Position numbers and translations under genes: made by a program | In this document: in pieces, positions 24,905 to 39,217 of the stretch | Position numbering within the stretch: the first letter of the stretch is position 1 | Layout of the letters: every line of letters begins with the position of its first letter | Assembly (NCBI GenBank): GCA_026874595.1 | Contig: CM049311.1 | Span: 66,215,953-66,279,952, forward strand | Direction: 5' to 3' | From: Sipunculus nudus | Lineage: Eukaryota > Annelida > Sipuncula > Golfingiida > Sipunculidae | DNA: 64,000 nt | The notes under the pieces: generated by a model | Told to the model about the DNA's origin: nothing | The model's input: only the letters and a program-made list of their open reading frames with translations | Database searches by the model: none

Positions 24905-27900
24905 TCTCCTGTACTACCGGGCTGGTGAAATCTTTCCCGTACTAACGGGCCGCTGAACTCTTTCCTGTACTAACGGGCTGGTGAAATCTTTACTTAACTA
25001 ATGGGCTGCTGAACTCTTTTCTGTACTAACGGGCTGCTGAATTCGTTCCTGTACTACCGGGCTTGTGAAGTCTTTCCTGTACTGACAGGCTGCTGAACTC
25101 TTTCCTGTACTAACGGCTAGTGAACTCTCTCTGTACTACCGGGCTGCTGAACTCTTTCCTGTACTAACGGGCTGCTGAACTCTTTCCTGTATTACCGGGC
25201 TGCTGAACTCTTTAATTCACTACCGGGCTGCCGAATTCGTTCCTGTACTACCGGGCTGCTGAACTCTTTCCTGTACTAACGGGCTGCTGAACTCTTTCCT
25301 GTATTACCGGGCTGCTGAACTCTTTCCTTCACTACCGGGCTGCCGAATTCGTTCCTGTACTACCGGGCTGCTGAACTCTTTCCTGTACTAACGGGCTGCT
25401 GAACTCGTTCTTGTACTAACGGGCTGCTGAACTCTTTCCTGTACTACCGGGCTGCTGAACTCTTTCCTGTACTAACGGGCTGCTGAACTCGTTCTTGTAC
25501 TAACGGGCTGCTGAACTCTTTCCTGTATTACCGGGCTGCTTAACTCTTTTTTGTACTACCGGGCTGCTGAACTCTTTCCTGTACTAACGGGCTGCTGAAC
25601 TCTTTCTTGTACTACCGGGCTGCTGAACACTTTCCTGTACTACCTGGCTGCTGAACTCCTTCCTCGACTACCGGGCTGCTGAACTCTTTCATGTACTACC
25701 GGGCTGCTGAACTCTTTCCTGTATTACCGGGCTGCTGAACTCTTTCTTGTACTAACGGGCTGCTGAACACTTTCCTGTACTACCGGGCTGCTGAACTCCT
25801 TCCTCGACTACCGGGCTGCTGAACTCTTTCCTGTACTAACGGGCTGCTGAACTCTTTCCTGTATTACCGGGCTGCTGAACTCTTTCTTGTACTAACGGGC
25901 TGCTGAACACTTTCCTGTACTACCGGGCTGCTGAACTCCTTCCTCGACTACCGGGCTGCTGAACTCTTTCCTGTACTAACGGGCTGCTGAACTCTTTCCT
26001 GTATTACCGGGCTGCTGAACTCTTTCTTGTACTAACGAGCTGCTGAACACTTTCCTGTACTACCGGGCTGCTGAACTCCTTCCTCGACTACCGGGCTGCT
26101 GAACACTTTCCTGTACTACCGGGCTGCTGAACTCTTTCCTGTATTACCGGGCTGCTGAACTCTTTCTTGTACTAACGGGCTGCTGAACACTTTCCTGTAC
26201 TACCGGGCTGCTGAACTCCTTCCTCGACTACCGGGCTGCTGAACTCTTTCCTATACTAACGGGCTGCTGAACTCTTTCCTGTACTAACGGGCTGCTGAAC
26301 ACTTTCCTGTACTAACGGGCTGCTGTATTATTTTTTGTACTACCGGGCTGCTAAATTCTTTCCTGTACTTACGGGCTGCTGAACACTTTCCTGTACTACC
26401 TGGCTGCTGAACTCTTTCCTGTATTACCGGGCTGCTGAACTCTTTCTTGTACTAACGGGCTGCTGAACACTTTCCTGTACTACCGGGCTGCTGAACTCCT
26501 TCCTCGACTACCGGGCTGCTGAACTCTTTCCTGTATTACCGGGCTGCTGAACTCTTTCCTGTACTAACGTGCTGCTGAACACTTTCCTGTACTACCGGGC
26601 TGCTAATCCTTCCTGTATTACCGGGCTGCTGAACTCTTTCTTGTACTAACGGGCTGCTGAACACTTTCCTGTATTACCGGGCTGCTGAACTCTTTCTTGT
26701 ACTAACGGGCTGCTGAACTCCTTCCTCGACTACCGGGCTTATGAACTCTTTCCTGTACTACCGGGCTTCTGAATTTTTCCTGTATTACCGGGCTGCTTAA
26801 TTCTTTCTTGTACTACCGGGCTGCTGAACTCTTTCCTGTACTGCCAGGTTGCTGAACTCTTTCCTGTATTACCGGTCTGCTGAACTCTTTCTTGTACTAA
26901 CGGGCTGCTGAACACTTTCCTGTACTACCGGGCTGCTGAACTCCTTCCTCGACTACCGGGCTGCTGAACTCTTTCCTGTACTAACGGGCTGCTGAACACT
27001 TTCCTGTACTACCGGGCTGCTAAACTCTTTCCTGTATTACCGGGCTGCTGAACTCTTTCTTGTACTAACGGGCTGCTGAACTCCTTCCTCGACTACCGGG
27101 CTGCTGAACTCTTTCCTGTACTACCGGGCTTCTGAATTTTTCCTGTATTACCGGGCTGCTTAATTCTTTCTTGTACTACCGGTCTGCTGAACTCTTTCTT
27201 GTACTGCCAGGTTGCTGAACTCTTTCCTGTATTACCGGTCTGCTGAACTCTTTCCTGTATTAACGGGCTGCTGAACTCCTTTCTGTATTACCGGGCTGCT
27301 GTATTATTTTTTGTACTACCGGGCTGCTAATTTCTTTCCTGTACTTACGCGCTGCTGAACACTTTCCTGTACTACCTGGCTGCTGAACTCCTTCCTCGAC
27401 TACCGGGCTTATGAACTCTTTCCTGTACTACCGGGCTTCTGAAATTTTCCTGTATTACCGGGCTGCTTAATTCTTTCTTGTACTACCGGGCTGCTGAACT
27501 CTTTCCTGTATGCCAGGTTACTGAACTCTTTCCTGTATTACCGGGCTGCTGAACTCTTTCCTGTACTAACGGGCTGCTGAACTCTTTCCTGTACTAACGG
27601 GCTGCTGAACTCTTTCCTGTACTAACGGGCTGCTGAACTCTTTCCTGTACTAACGGGCTGCTGAACTCTTTCCTGTACTAACGGGCTGCTGAACTCTTTC
27701 CTGTACTAGCGGGCTGCTGAACTCTTTCCTGTACTAACGGGCTGCTGAACTCTTTCCTGTACTACCGGGCTGCTGAACTCTATTGGTATTACCGGGCTGC
27801 TGAACTCTTTCCTGTACGAACGGGCTGGTGAAATCTTTACTTAACTAATATGCTGTTGAACTCTTTTCTGTACTAACGGGCTGGTGAAATCTTTACTTAA

Positions 27901-30900
27901 CTAATGGGCTGTTGAACTCTTTTCTGTACTAACGGGCTGCTGAACTCTTTCTGGTATTACCGGGCTGCTGAATGCTTTCCTGTACTACCGGGCTGCTGAA
28001 CTCTTTCCTGTACTAACGAGCTGGTGAAATCATTACTTAACTAATGGGCTGCTGAACTCTTTTCTGTACTAACGGGCTGCTGAATTCTTTTTGGTATTAC
28101 CGGGCTGCTGAATTCTTTTTGGTATTACCGGGCTGCTAAACTCTTTCCTGTATTACGGGGCTGCTGAACTCTTTCCTGTACTAACGGGCTGCTGAATTCT
28201 TTTTGGTATTACCGGGCTGCTGAATTCTTTCCTGTACTAACGGGCTGCTGAACTCTTTCTGGTATTACCGGGCTGCTAAACTCTTTCCTGTATTACAGGG
28301 CTGCTGAACTCTTTCCTGTACTACCGAGCTGCTGAACTCTTTCCTGTACTACCGGGCTGCTGTATTCTTTCCTGTACTAACGGGCTGCTGAACTCTTTCT
28401 GGTATTATCGGGCTGCTAAACTCTTTCCTGTATTACAGGGCTGCTGAACTCTTTCCTGTACTAATGGGCTGCTGAATTCTTTTTGGTATTACCGGGCTGC
28501 TGAATTCTTTCCTGTACTAACGGGCTGCTGAACTCTTTCCTGTATTACCGTGCTGCTAAACTCTTTCCTGTATTACAGGGCTGCTGAACTCTTTCTTGTA
28601 ATACCGAGCTGCTCAACCCTTTCCCGTATATCCGGGCTGCTAAACTCTTTCCTGTATCACAGGGCTGCTGAACTCTTTCCTGTACTACCGAGCTGCTGAA
28701 CTCTTTTTGGTATTACCGGGCTGCTGAACTCTTTCCTGTATTACAGAGCTGCTGAACTCTTTCCTGTACTACCAGGCTGCTGAACTCTTTCCTGAATTAC
28801 CAGGCTGCTGAACTCTTTCCTGTATTACCGTGCTGCTAAACTTCTCCTGTATTACCAGGCTGCTGAACTCTTTCCTGTATTACCGGGCTGCTGAATTCTT
28901 TCCTGTACTAACGGGCTGCTGAACTCTTTCTGGTATTACCGGGCTGCTAAACTCTTTCCTGTATTACAGGGCTGCTGAACTATTTCCTGTACTACCGAGC
29001 TGCTGAACCCTTTCCCGTATATCCGGGCTGCTGAACTCTTTCCTGCATTACAGGGCTGCTAAACTCTTTCCTGTACTACCGGGCTGCTGAACTCTTTCCT
29101 GTATTACCGTGCTGCTAAACTTCTCCTGTATTACCAGGCTGCTGAACTCTTTCCTGTATTACCGTGCTGCTAAATTTCTCCTGTATTACCAGGCTGCTGA
29201 ATTCTTTCCTGTACTAACGGGCTGCTGAACTCTTTCTGGTATTACCGGGCTGCTAAACTCTTTCCTGTATTACAGGGCTGCTGAACTCTTTCCTGTATTA
29301 ACGTGCTGCTAAACTTCTCCTGTATTACCAGGCTGCTGAACTCTTTCCTGTATTACCGTGCTGCTAAACTTCTCCTGTATTACCAGGCTGCTGAACTCTT
29401 TCCTGTATTACAGGGCTGCTAAACTCTTTCCTGTACTACCGGGCTGCTAAACTTCTCCTGTATTACCAGGCTGCTGAACTCTTTCCTGTATTACCGTGCT
29501 GCTAAACTTCTCCTGTATTACCAGGCTGCTGAACTCTTTCCTGTATTACCGTGCTGCTAAACTTCTCCTGTATTACCAGGCTGCTGAACTCTTTCCTGTA
29601 TTACCGGGCTGCTGAATTCTTTCCTGTACTAACGGGCTGCTGAACTCTTTCTGGTATTACCGGGCTGCTAAACTCTTTCCTGTATTACAGGGCTGCTGAA
29701 CTCTTTCCTGTACTACCGAGCTGCTGAACCCTTTCCCGTATATCCGGGCTGCTGAACCCTTTCCTGTATTACAGGGCTGCTAAACTCTTTCCTGTACTAC
29801 CGGGCTGCTGAACTCTTTCCTGTATTACCAGGCTGCTGAACTCTTTCCTGTATTACCTTCCTGTATTACCGTGCTGCTAAACTTCTCCTGTATTACCAGG
29901 CTGCTAAACTCTTTCCTGTATTACAGGGCTGCTTAACTCTTTCCTGTATTACCGTGCTGCTGAACTCTTTCCTGTATTACCAGGCTGCTGAACTCTTTCC
30001 TGTATTACCGTGCTGCTAAACTTCTCCTGTATTACCAGGCTGCTGAACTCATTCCTGTATTACCGTGCTGCTAAACTTCTCCTGTATTACCAGGCTGCTG
30101 AAATCTTTCCTGTATTACCGTGCTGCTAAACTTCTCCTGTATTACCAGGCTGCTGAACTCTTTCCTGTATTACAGGGCTGCTAAACTCTTTCCTGTACTA
30201 CCGGGCTGCTGAACTCTTTCCTGTATTACCAGGCTGCTGAACTCTTTCCTGTATTACAGGGCTGCTAAACTCTTTCCTGTACTACCGGGCTGCTAAACTC
30301 TTTCCTGTATTACCAGGCTGCTGAACTCTTTCTTGTATTACCAGGCTGCTGAACTCTTTCCTGTATTACCGTGCTGCTAAACTTCTCCTGTATTACCAGG
30401 CTGCTGAACTCTTTCCTGTATTACCGTGCTGCTAAACTTCTCCTGTATTACCAGGCTGCTGAACTCTTTCCTGTATTACAGGGCTGCTAAACTCTTTCCT
30501 GTATTACCGTGCTGCTGAACTCTTTCCTGTATTACGAGGCTGCTGAACTCTTTCCTGTATTACCGTGCTGCTAAACTTCTCCTGTATTACCAGGCTGCTG
30601 AACTTTTTCCTGTATTACCGTGCTGCTAAACTTCTCCTGTATTACCAGGCTGCTGAACTCTTTCCTGTATTACAGGGCTGCTAAACTCTTTCCTGTATTA
30701 CCGTGCTGCTGAACTCTTTCCTGTATTACCAGGCTGCTGAACTCTTTCCTGTATTACCGTGCTACTAAACTTCTCCTGTATTACCAGGCTGCTGAACTCT
30801 TTCCTGTATTACCGTGCTGCTAAACTTCTCCTGTATTACCAGGCTGCTGAACTCTTTCCTGTATTACCGTGCTGCTAAACTTCTCCTGTATTACCAGGCT

Positions 30901-31452
30901 GCTGAACTCTTTCCTGTACTACCGGGCTGCTGAACTCTTTCCTGTATTACAGGGCTGCTAAACTCTTTCCTGTACTACCGGGCTGCTGAACTCTTTCCTG
31001 TATTACCAGGCTGCTGAACTCTTTCCTGTATTACAGGGCTGCTAAACTCTTTCCTGTACTACCGGGCTGCTGAACTCTTTCCTGTATTACCAGGCTGCTG
31101 AACTCTTTCCTGTATTACCGGGCTGCTAAACTTCTCCTGTATTACCAGGCTGCTGAACTCTTTCCTGTATTACCGGGCTGCTAAACTTCTCTTGTATTAC
31201 CAGGCTGCTGAACTCTTTTCTGTATTACCGTGCTGCTAAACTTCTCCTGTATTACCAGGCTGCTGAACTCTTTCCTGTATTACCGTGCTGCTAAACTTCT
31301 CCTGTATTACCAGGCTGCTGAACTCTTTCCTGTATTACCGTGCTGCTAAACTTCTCCTGTATTACCAGGCTGCTGAACTCTTTCCTGTATTACCGTGCTG
31401 CTAAACTTCTCCTGTATTACCAGGCTGCTGAACTCTTTCCTGTATTACCGGG
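24905..31452. repeat. 6.5-kb minisatellite array of about 28-bp monomers
   Basis: More than 230 head-to-tail copies of a unit close to TACTACCGGGCTGCTGAACT followed by CTTTCCTG. The left third is rich in TAACGGG/TACCGGG variants. Between about 25.6 and 26.5 kb the rarer TCCTCGACTA variant recurs every 140 bp (25661, 25801, 25941, 26081, 26221), giving a five-monomer higher-order unit. From about 28.8 kb the array changes to a 55-bp dimer: a 27-bp monomer (TTACCGTGCTGCTAAACTTC...) alternating with a 28-bp one (TTACCAGGCTGCTGAACTC...). Stops (TGA, TAA) recur in all frames, so it does not code. Confidence 0.97.
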
Positions 31453-31454
31453 CT

Positions 31455-33960
31455 ACAAACGTAATATCTAGGTAAAGTAAAACATCTCTCTTAGTTCGCT
31501 GACCGGAGTAAAATTTAAATTAATTGTGGTATACCGCTATCGATTCCCAGGTAAAATACACGAGATTTTGGGTTCTTATATACTGTGGCTCATCGGTCTC
31601 GCCAGTAATTAAGACAGGACACTTTCATCAATAAGTTATTTGTCCCATTAGCTTCTTTGTTATCCGAACTTAACTGTGCAAATAAGGGTACCATTTGTCA
31701 TGGTGTGATAACAAAACTTTACCTGCCAGCCGTTTATAAAATTAACTTTCGGTGGGCATATATAACTTTTCTCATTAGTGGTACTCTCCTGATTATATGT
31801 TAATTTTTATTCATAATAATATAACTATTCGGTCACTAATGCCATCCATTGTTCACTCGGTGGTTACTAGTCTGATATGACCGATGATGTCGTCTCATCC
31901 CACTTAATCCTTCATGGCCTTTCGGGTCAGCCATTTTAGGTGTTGCCAAATCTGTTTATTCAGCAGTTGTCTGCTGCCAATGGCCAGTCCTTATTCAAAG
32001 ATTCACCACAGGTGTAGAGGGCGCACCTGTGTGGTTAAGATCTCGGGCTGAGGCTTAGGGTGAAGAATATAGTAGAATGGGACTCTATATAAGCCTGAAC
32101 TTTGTGACCATGCGGTGGATTGTCCTGATAATTATGAGGCCTAGTTATAATATTTAAACCATGGAGATGTGAAATTTTATTTTTAGATTATAAATCAATT
32201 TCAAATGTCACATTGCACATAAAAGAGATTAAGGTTGAAGGTTATCAACGAAGACAAATTTTAATGTTATAAAAAAAATAATTAGTAATTCCTATAAGCA
32301 TGGACACCAAATGGAGCTGATAAGAAACTGCAATTTAATAAGATCATTATTAAATGATAAAAGATAGATTAGTGCAATCGCTCCCCCGCCCCCCCCCCCC
32401 CCCCATCCTGAAACAAATAAAGAGTATCATGCACCGGAGTGTATATACAAGTGCAACCTTAAGATCAAGTCAAGGTAAAAATTAAAAAGCAGGTATAAAT
32501 CAGTCAACAGTGACCAAACTTGTTCCCACAGGTCAGTTTTTGAAAGTCAGAAATATTTTAGATGTAGAGCAAACCCGAGCAGAAGAAAGGAAGAAAACAG
32601 TTTTTTTTATATCTAGGGGATATAAAAACAAACTCTTCAACTCTAAAAGCTTGGTTACCTTCATTAAAGAAAACAACGTTCACAATGACCATAAAATTCG
32701 ATAAATACCATAGGTAAAAATGGAAATGTAAATCTGATCCGAAAAAATAAACATATATATAATTTAAAATCAACCATTTCATTTCACTACTTTTATTTGC
32801 ATGGGTTAAGCAGTTAGGGGCTAGCGGCAGACTCTGAGGTCATTTAAAGTTCCAGGGACATTAACTGGATGCAAATGATTTGGTCTTGTTTATTTCAAGG
32901 ATTAACGTAGTAATGCAATTAGGGATTGATAGAGGAAAGCAATTATTTTGAAACTGAAGGACTCGGGACAAAATAGCGTCATTGGAGGTGTACAATCCTC
33001 ACTGACCGGATATCCGGGATTCTACAGCAATGGTCATCCCAGTGTGTCCGTGACATGTTTGTAGTCTGTTCCCTTATGTGTCAGCCATAATTGCTTAGTT
33101 CATGAGGCAACAGCGAAAAGCATTAACTGCGCAGGTGCAGCACCCATAGTGACAAGGCGCCCACCCACGGATTGCAGCCCACGGCAGGTGAAACCTAGCG
33201 CAAAATGCACAATGGAAACCTGTATTTTTTTCTAGCTAAAGTTCATGCGAACCCTCATGGAAAGCTGGCAGGCTATCGACTTTTTTCGGAATGCAGCTTT
33301 TACAATATCAATTACATCACTATACAATACTAAATGTAAGTTTATGTTAATGAAATGCGCCAGAACCTGTGTTAGATATCCATATATGAAACAAAAGACG
33401 AGGTCCAACTAAATCTTTAAAAGAACTATTTTATGGTAGCGTGTGACCTTTTCTTCCTTGTTACAATTTTATAGCAACAATTAAAAAAAAATCTGAACAG
33501 ACTTTTAAAATAAAGTTACTCTCTTAGGCCTCTGACCTCCCGGCCAAGTTTCTTTTTTTTAATGGGATGATCTTGAGGAAAGAAATTTTGGTAGAAATAT
33601 CAACAACATTTTACAATTTAAACATGTTAATACTGACGAAGAGATCATCATGATTTTTTTATTATAATGTTGTTAAATACGATAAATCAGATCAAATATA
33701 AGCAAGTGTAATTTGGGCCATGAAGGTAAGCTGAATATGACAAACAGATGCCACATGTATTAATTATTAGCGTATGGTCTGTTGAAAAAAAAAGTTAAGA
33801 CACCTCTAATAAACCTCTTAAGGTTAAAAGAGGAGTTTACTTGGAACTCCTTTGATGCTAAGTAAGACGCTTCTACGTCAAACGGCCGTGATTTATGTCT
33901 ATCTAACTTAAATGGTACTCAATTCATGTTCTTTCATAAAGCTCACAGAATATAGGCCAC
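31455..33960. other. Non-coding stretch, no gene recognised
   Basis: AT-rich unique-looking DNA with a 16-base C run (32389-32404). No exon-like pattern. Confidence 0.6.
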
Positions 33961-33969
33961 AGTGACATG

Positions 33970-34340
33970 ATTTAATTCGTGATTCCAAGGACATTAAACA
34001 AGGATCTCAGTGAATGTCACGTTAGAAGATTCTAGGCCAAATGGATACAATTTGTGACCGTCTGACTCTTTGGCAGCTCAGATCATATTTCACAGAATAT
34101 AGGTCACTTTAACCTGGTTTCACGTTTTTAAGGAGACACTGGCTGTCGTGTTAGAAGATTCTAGGCCTTACGGATATAATATGTGCCCTGTCTGACTGTC
34201 TAGGTGCTCAGAATCATGTTTTTTGTCAGTAGCCCCAACGATATAGATCAAAGTGATCAAATTTCAACTTTCCAAGGAGATTTGCCTGGATATACAGTTT
34301 CTAGTTCTAACGGTTACAGTCTGTTAACAAACGGACTGCT
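33970..34340. repeat. Diverged repeat, unit about 130-150 bp (shared with 52.9-54.0 kb)
   Basis: About 2.5 copies containing GTTAGAAGATTCTAGGCC, GGATACAATTTGTG, CCGTCTGACT and AGAATATAGGTCAC. The same blocks recur about six times at 52930-54010. Confidence 0.75.
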
Positions 34341-34674
34341 TCATCTGAAAGTCTTTAAATATATAGAAAAATGCGTAAACATATAATGAAGGAGGCGTCA
34401 GCAATCTTCAGAAACTGACAAAACATGCTTGGAAAGAATCATGGCAATCTATACATAGTATGCTTGAGTTTTTGTATATAATTTTTTTAATATTTCTTGG
34501 GTGCAGTAACAGGCCCTGTAACAGAGAGAATATAGGCTACCTAATTTCATGTGTTCTGCATTGGAGAATATTCAAGAACCTCCGTAGGTTTGAAGTTTCC
34601 GGTCAAGTGGACGGACGCCGTACTAAGAATGATCGTTGAAGTTCACATGACTTTCAGTTAGCTGATCCCAAAAA

Positions 34675-34775
34675 GCCTCATTAGCTTTAAGAGTAGAGTA
34701 CAGGGTTCACATCCGAAAGATCGTAAGTTCGAATCTCAGTCGAGCGTGGGTGTGGTGGAGGGGGGGGGGGGGGCA
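34675..34775 (+). mobile_element. tRNA-derived SINE head or tRNA pseudogene
   Basis: A-box region TTTAAGAGTAGAGTAC (about 34686-34701) and B box AAGTTCGAATCTC (34725-34737) have near-tRNA spacing; a G14 run follows at 34760-34773. The A box is imperfect and a complete acceptor stem is not evident. Confidence 0.5.
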
Positions 34776-34979
34776 GGATAGTTTTTTACGGCCATTGCCA
34801 CCAAAGATCAGCGCACTGCAGGCTTGATGGCAAAGCCTAGCCCATGTTCGTGTTTTACTTACAAACGAGTGCATTTTTCGGGGTTTCCTCTGTTGTATAA
34901 CCAGTAGTAACGGAGACGATTCAGCATCCAGGGCCCGCAGATGAGTAGTCAAAGGGCCTTTTTTTAACACCAGGATATA

Positions 34980-36690
34980 AAATAAGAGGAAGCGTGTGCT
35001 ACTGCCCTGTCATGCAGTCCGAAAGCGGCTGCAGATGTACATACTTAAATTGACAATACAGAAAATCTAGGCGGTTACCTCCATACAAAAATATTATCTA
35101 AACAAACCAAAAAATCGAGCCAACGAGCACCGATTGTCACATATATTCATGTTCGTGACATTTTGCCACCTTATACAACAGTCAATATAAGAAGTTTGGT
35201 TCTTTGCTTTTTTATATCAAAGAGACGTGATATATTTTTACATTCATAATCATTAGAATGTCCGTTTGACAAAATGAACAAGCAAAACCAATGCACTCAT
35301 ACACTTTTCTTAAAAACAATGGGAGAGGGCGTTTTTTTTACATTTGTTTTTATAAAGTTTCGATTAAGAATCATTTGGTCAGAAACAATGTAACATGTTA
35401 ATAACAAAACAGTTATGCTAAAAGCACAACATAACAACATGAAACAATGTCAATCAAAATTTTATCATTTTATTTTACTGAAAGAATTGAGCTAGCTAGA
35501 GCTTACTATCCGTTAATTTCAACAGAAAATCAGGTAAAATCATTGTATGCGGAAGTGGGGTGGGGGGGGGGGGGGTGTCAAGATCGACGTGCGCGCTGTC
35601 TGAGAAACCAACCTAATTGGTCATTTACATTTCACGATCAGATAATATTGAAGCATTTCATCTTACTTCACGTAATATACTACATTTAATGAGTGTGCGG
35701 TGTTCTTAATCATATACATAAAGGGCAAATATTTTGACGTATCTCACACACAGGCTGTTTGATTTTCCATTAAAGTATTTGAAAATATTTAATGCATTTA
35801 TGTTTTGTTGTTAAAACTATATTCAGTTATCTAACTATATTTTTATCATGGACATTGCCGTCATCAAGAGTCAAAACTATAGGTCATGGACCTTACTGTT
35901 AAACATAATGGACGCCTGAATCAGTTGGACCCGAGTTATGAAATGATCCGTTATATTTTAGTTTCACATAAGATGGTTTTCCTTAGCGCCTTTTCAGAGG
36001 CATAAAACGTATGACAGAAATATAATTCCATTAAGTCCTGAGTGGACTTAAGACTGAGTCCTTTTATCATGTTTTATAAAGAGAGAATATAGAAAGAGGA
36101 ATATGTTTTGTATAAAGAACAAAGAAGGTTTGTGAAGTTGTGACCAGATATGTGTAGCAGTACATGCTGCTACTGTAAAGGACTTCATTCATCTCAGACC
36201 CATCGCAAGAAAAAAAATAACATTCCATCATCATCATCTGAAACTTGAACAGGCACAATAAATAAACCAAAAAGGTATCCATAGATATATTTAATTATAG
36301 CATGCCTCGATCTGATAGTTCGCGAGCTCAATGCGTCAACTCAGGTCGCTGGCTGTATCCTCGGGAAGGATATGCTGGTGTATCGGAAACATCCATGTGA
36401 CAACTAGACTTATGTAGATTAGGAATACTTTGAGCAGATAGTTTTGAAGAATGTTTATATAAAACTCAGTGGTTCTGTCGTGAATATTTATACGTTACTG
36501 ATATCCTTGAATCAGTTGAAAATGGAATCGTCACTGCGAGTGGAATGTGAGAAAGAAGTCGTGGGTACAGCACGAAGTAGGCATAAACTGAAAAAATGTG
36601 CTGACAATGATGAGCAAAAATGTCGTTTATATTGTAGATAAACCCTTGGGATGAAAAAAATATCTGTTGTTTTTCTGTACGCCCTTCATA
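34980..36690. other. Non-coding stretch, no gene recognised
   Basis: AT-rich; G14 run at 35562-35575. No supported gene. Confidence 0.6.
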
Positions 36691-36699
36691 TAACGGGAG

Positions 36700-37190
36700 T
36701 GTTATGGTAAACCCACCGTCCGTCCGTCCGCCAGTTAACTTTTAGTGTCGGCGAGATAACTAACCGGGACCTTGATTGATTTTCACAAAATTCACAATAC
36801 CTACTGACCAACAGATTATCTTGCCCGCGTTCGATTATTGGCAACATCAACGCATATTCAATAAGGTCACGGGTCACTAGGCTACTTTGTGGTTTCGCCG
36901 CGATAACTTCCGAAGAATATGAAGGATTGTGATAAAACTCATTAGAAATGTTAATCAATAATATATCTCGCCTAAGTTCGATTTCCTGAAAAATCCATGC
37001 ATATTTTTATGAGGTCAGAAGTCACCGAACTTTGAAGGCACTCTTGGTGACTTACCAAATATCCTATGAATTTTCATGGATCTCATAATACATATATACC
37101 AATAGTTTCTCACCTGAATTACTTTTCTACAAAAATTCACGCATATTTAATGAGGTCAGAGGTCACTAGATAACACGACGGGCGTATTAT
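36700..37190. repeat. Diverged tandem repeat with GTCCGTCCGTCCG start
   Basis: About three degenerate copies, unit about 150 bp, with CATATTNAATGAGGTCAGAGGTCAC and a GCGATAACT block. The CCGTCCGTCC-GTTAACTTTTAGTGTC segment recurs as its reverse complement at about 51510-51570, so the family is dispersed. Confidence 0.6.
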
Positions 37191-37619
37191 GCAAGTTTGC
37201 GGTGCTCTTTTTTTTTTTAATCATTATTTAGGGTTGAGGCGGTTATATAAGAGGGCACTTTAGATCTCTCAGAAATGTTATCCATATCCTGAAATTATAC
37301 ACTGTAAAGTTTCTTTAAAGGTGTAAAACTTAGTTATGACTGAAATCCTAAGACACACGCCCACATACACACACAGACACACAAACAAGATGACCAGAGG
37401 TCACGCGCTTGCCGGAAATGGAAATGATAGAGACGGATAGACAGAGAGTGCATGTAGAAACAGTCATATGAATGAGCAACATTGTGGGGGCAGCAGAAAC
37501 GGATAATATGTTTATTTATGCATGCTGACCTTTAACAGCTGCATATCTTTCTAGTGTAAAAGGGACCAAGTTCAAAATTTTATCATGAAATCCCGTTAAT
37601 CTCGTTTGACAAGAAGCAG

Positions 37620-38690
37620 TGAGACGTTTTCAGGTTTGTCATGTCAAGCTGGCCAAATGATATGAAATGCCGAAAACTAGACCTGTCTAGCTATAAAAGC
37701 CGCTGAGTTATAAGCATTTGCATGAAATCTCGTGTTTTCTCGTTTGACGGGAAATGGTGCGAGCTTTGGCGAGATTTCCAGTTTTGTCATGTCAGGTTTG
37801 TCAAATATTACAAAATGCCGGAAACTAGACCTGTCTAGCTGCAGAAGTCGCCGTGTTATCAGCATTTACGTGAAATCATGTTTTTTTCTCGCTTGACGAG
37901 ATATAGTACGAGATTTGGCAAGACGAGCAGTTTTATTATGTCAAGACGGCCAAACGTTACGAAATGGCGAAAACTAGATCCGTCTAGCTGTAAAAGTCGC
38001 CGAGTTATAAGCATTTCCGTGTACTCTCGTGTTTTCTCGTTTGACGAGATATGGTGCAGGATTTGGCCAGTCTTGTAGATTTGTCATATCAAACTCTCTA
38101 AATGTTATGAATTGGCGAAAACTACATCTGTCTAGCTGTAAAAGTCGCCGAGTTATCAGCATTTCTGTGAAATCTCCTTTTTTATCGTTTGACGAGACAT
38201 GGTGCGAGATTTGGCCAGTCTTGCAGGTTTGTCATGTCAAGCCGTCCAAATGTTAATGAATGCCAAAAACTAGACCTGTCTAGCCGTGAAAGTCGCCGAC
38301 TTATATGCATTTCTGTGAAATCTCATTTTTCCACATTTGACCAGATATAGTGCGAGATTTCGCCAAGTATCGCAGTTTTACTATGTCAAGTTGGCCAAAT
38401 GTTACCAAATGCCAAAAACTAGACCTGAGTAGCTGTAAAAGTCGCCTAGTTATAAGCATTTCCATGATATCTCGTTTTTTTCTCGCTTGACGAGATATGG
38501 TGCGAGATTTGGCCTGATTTCTTTTCTGGCGTGTCAAGCTGGTCATATGTTATGAAATGCCGAAAACTAGACCTGTGTAGCTGTAAAAGTCGCCGAGTTA
38601 TAAGCATTTCCGTGAAATCTCGTTTTTTCTCGTTTGACGATAAACCGAGCGAAATTTGACGAGACTTGCAATTGAATGACTTAGAACCAA
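37620..38690. repeat. 148-bp tandem array, about 7 copies
   Basis: ACTAGACCTGTCTAGCTG recurs near 37680, 37830, 37980, 38125, 38270, 38420 and 38570. Each unit contains the self-complementary stretch TCTCGTTTGACGAGA. Copies differ by roughly 10-15 percent by eye. Short frames across the units are repeat translations. Confidence 0.9.
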
Positions 38691-39217
38691 GGGGAAGCAG
38701 CCTTAAGCAAAAAACTAGACCCTTGAAACATAAATATTAACCGAGATAGAAGCCAAAAACTGCATATTTTCAGATCGTCAAGTTTAACCCACAAATTTGG
38801 TAACCATGGTAACGGCAGCACAAAGCTACATATGCGGAGGAATAAGCCAATGTTCCTAGTTTAAAATTGTGCCATGTTTAAAATTATTTTAGATATTGCA
38901 GAAAAATGATATGTTAGTGTTTCAGGTACCACGCCCCCTGGTGGCTATTTCCAAAAAATGAAAAACTGATTTCGAGATATTTATAAATAACACAAAATAT
39001 ATCAAATTCAAAGTCATTGTTAAAAAAATGCAACCTGTAGGTCATATTTAATGAAATCTCGATGACTCTCGTTTGAGGAGAAATGGTGCGAGATTTGGCG
39101 AGACTTTCAGTTTTATCATGCCAAGCTGCCTATAAGGTACATAATGACCAAAACCAGACGTCTGTAGCTTAAAAATTGACAAAGTTACAAAAAATGGTCG
39201 TGTTATTTCCAATTTCC

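Noticed and set aside
24905-31452. CRISPR-like look of a long regular repeat array
   Set aside because: The units are contiguous 27-28-bp monomers with no unique spacers, in intron-rich animal DNA; it is a minisatellite.
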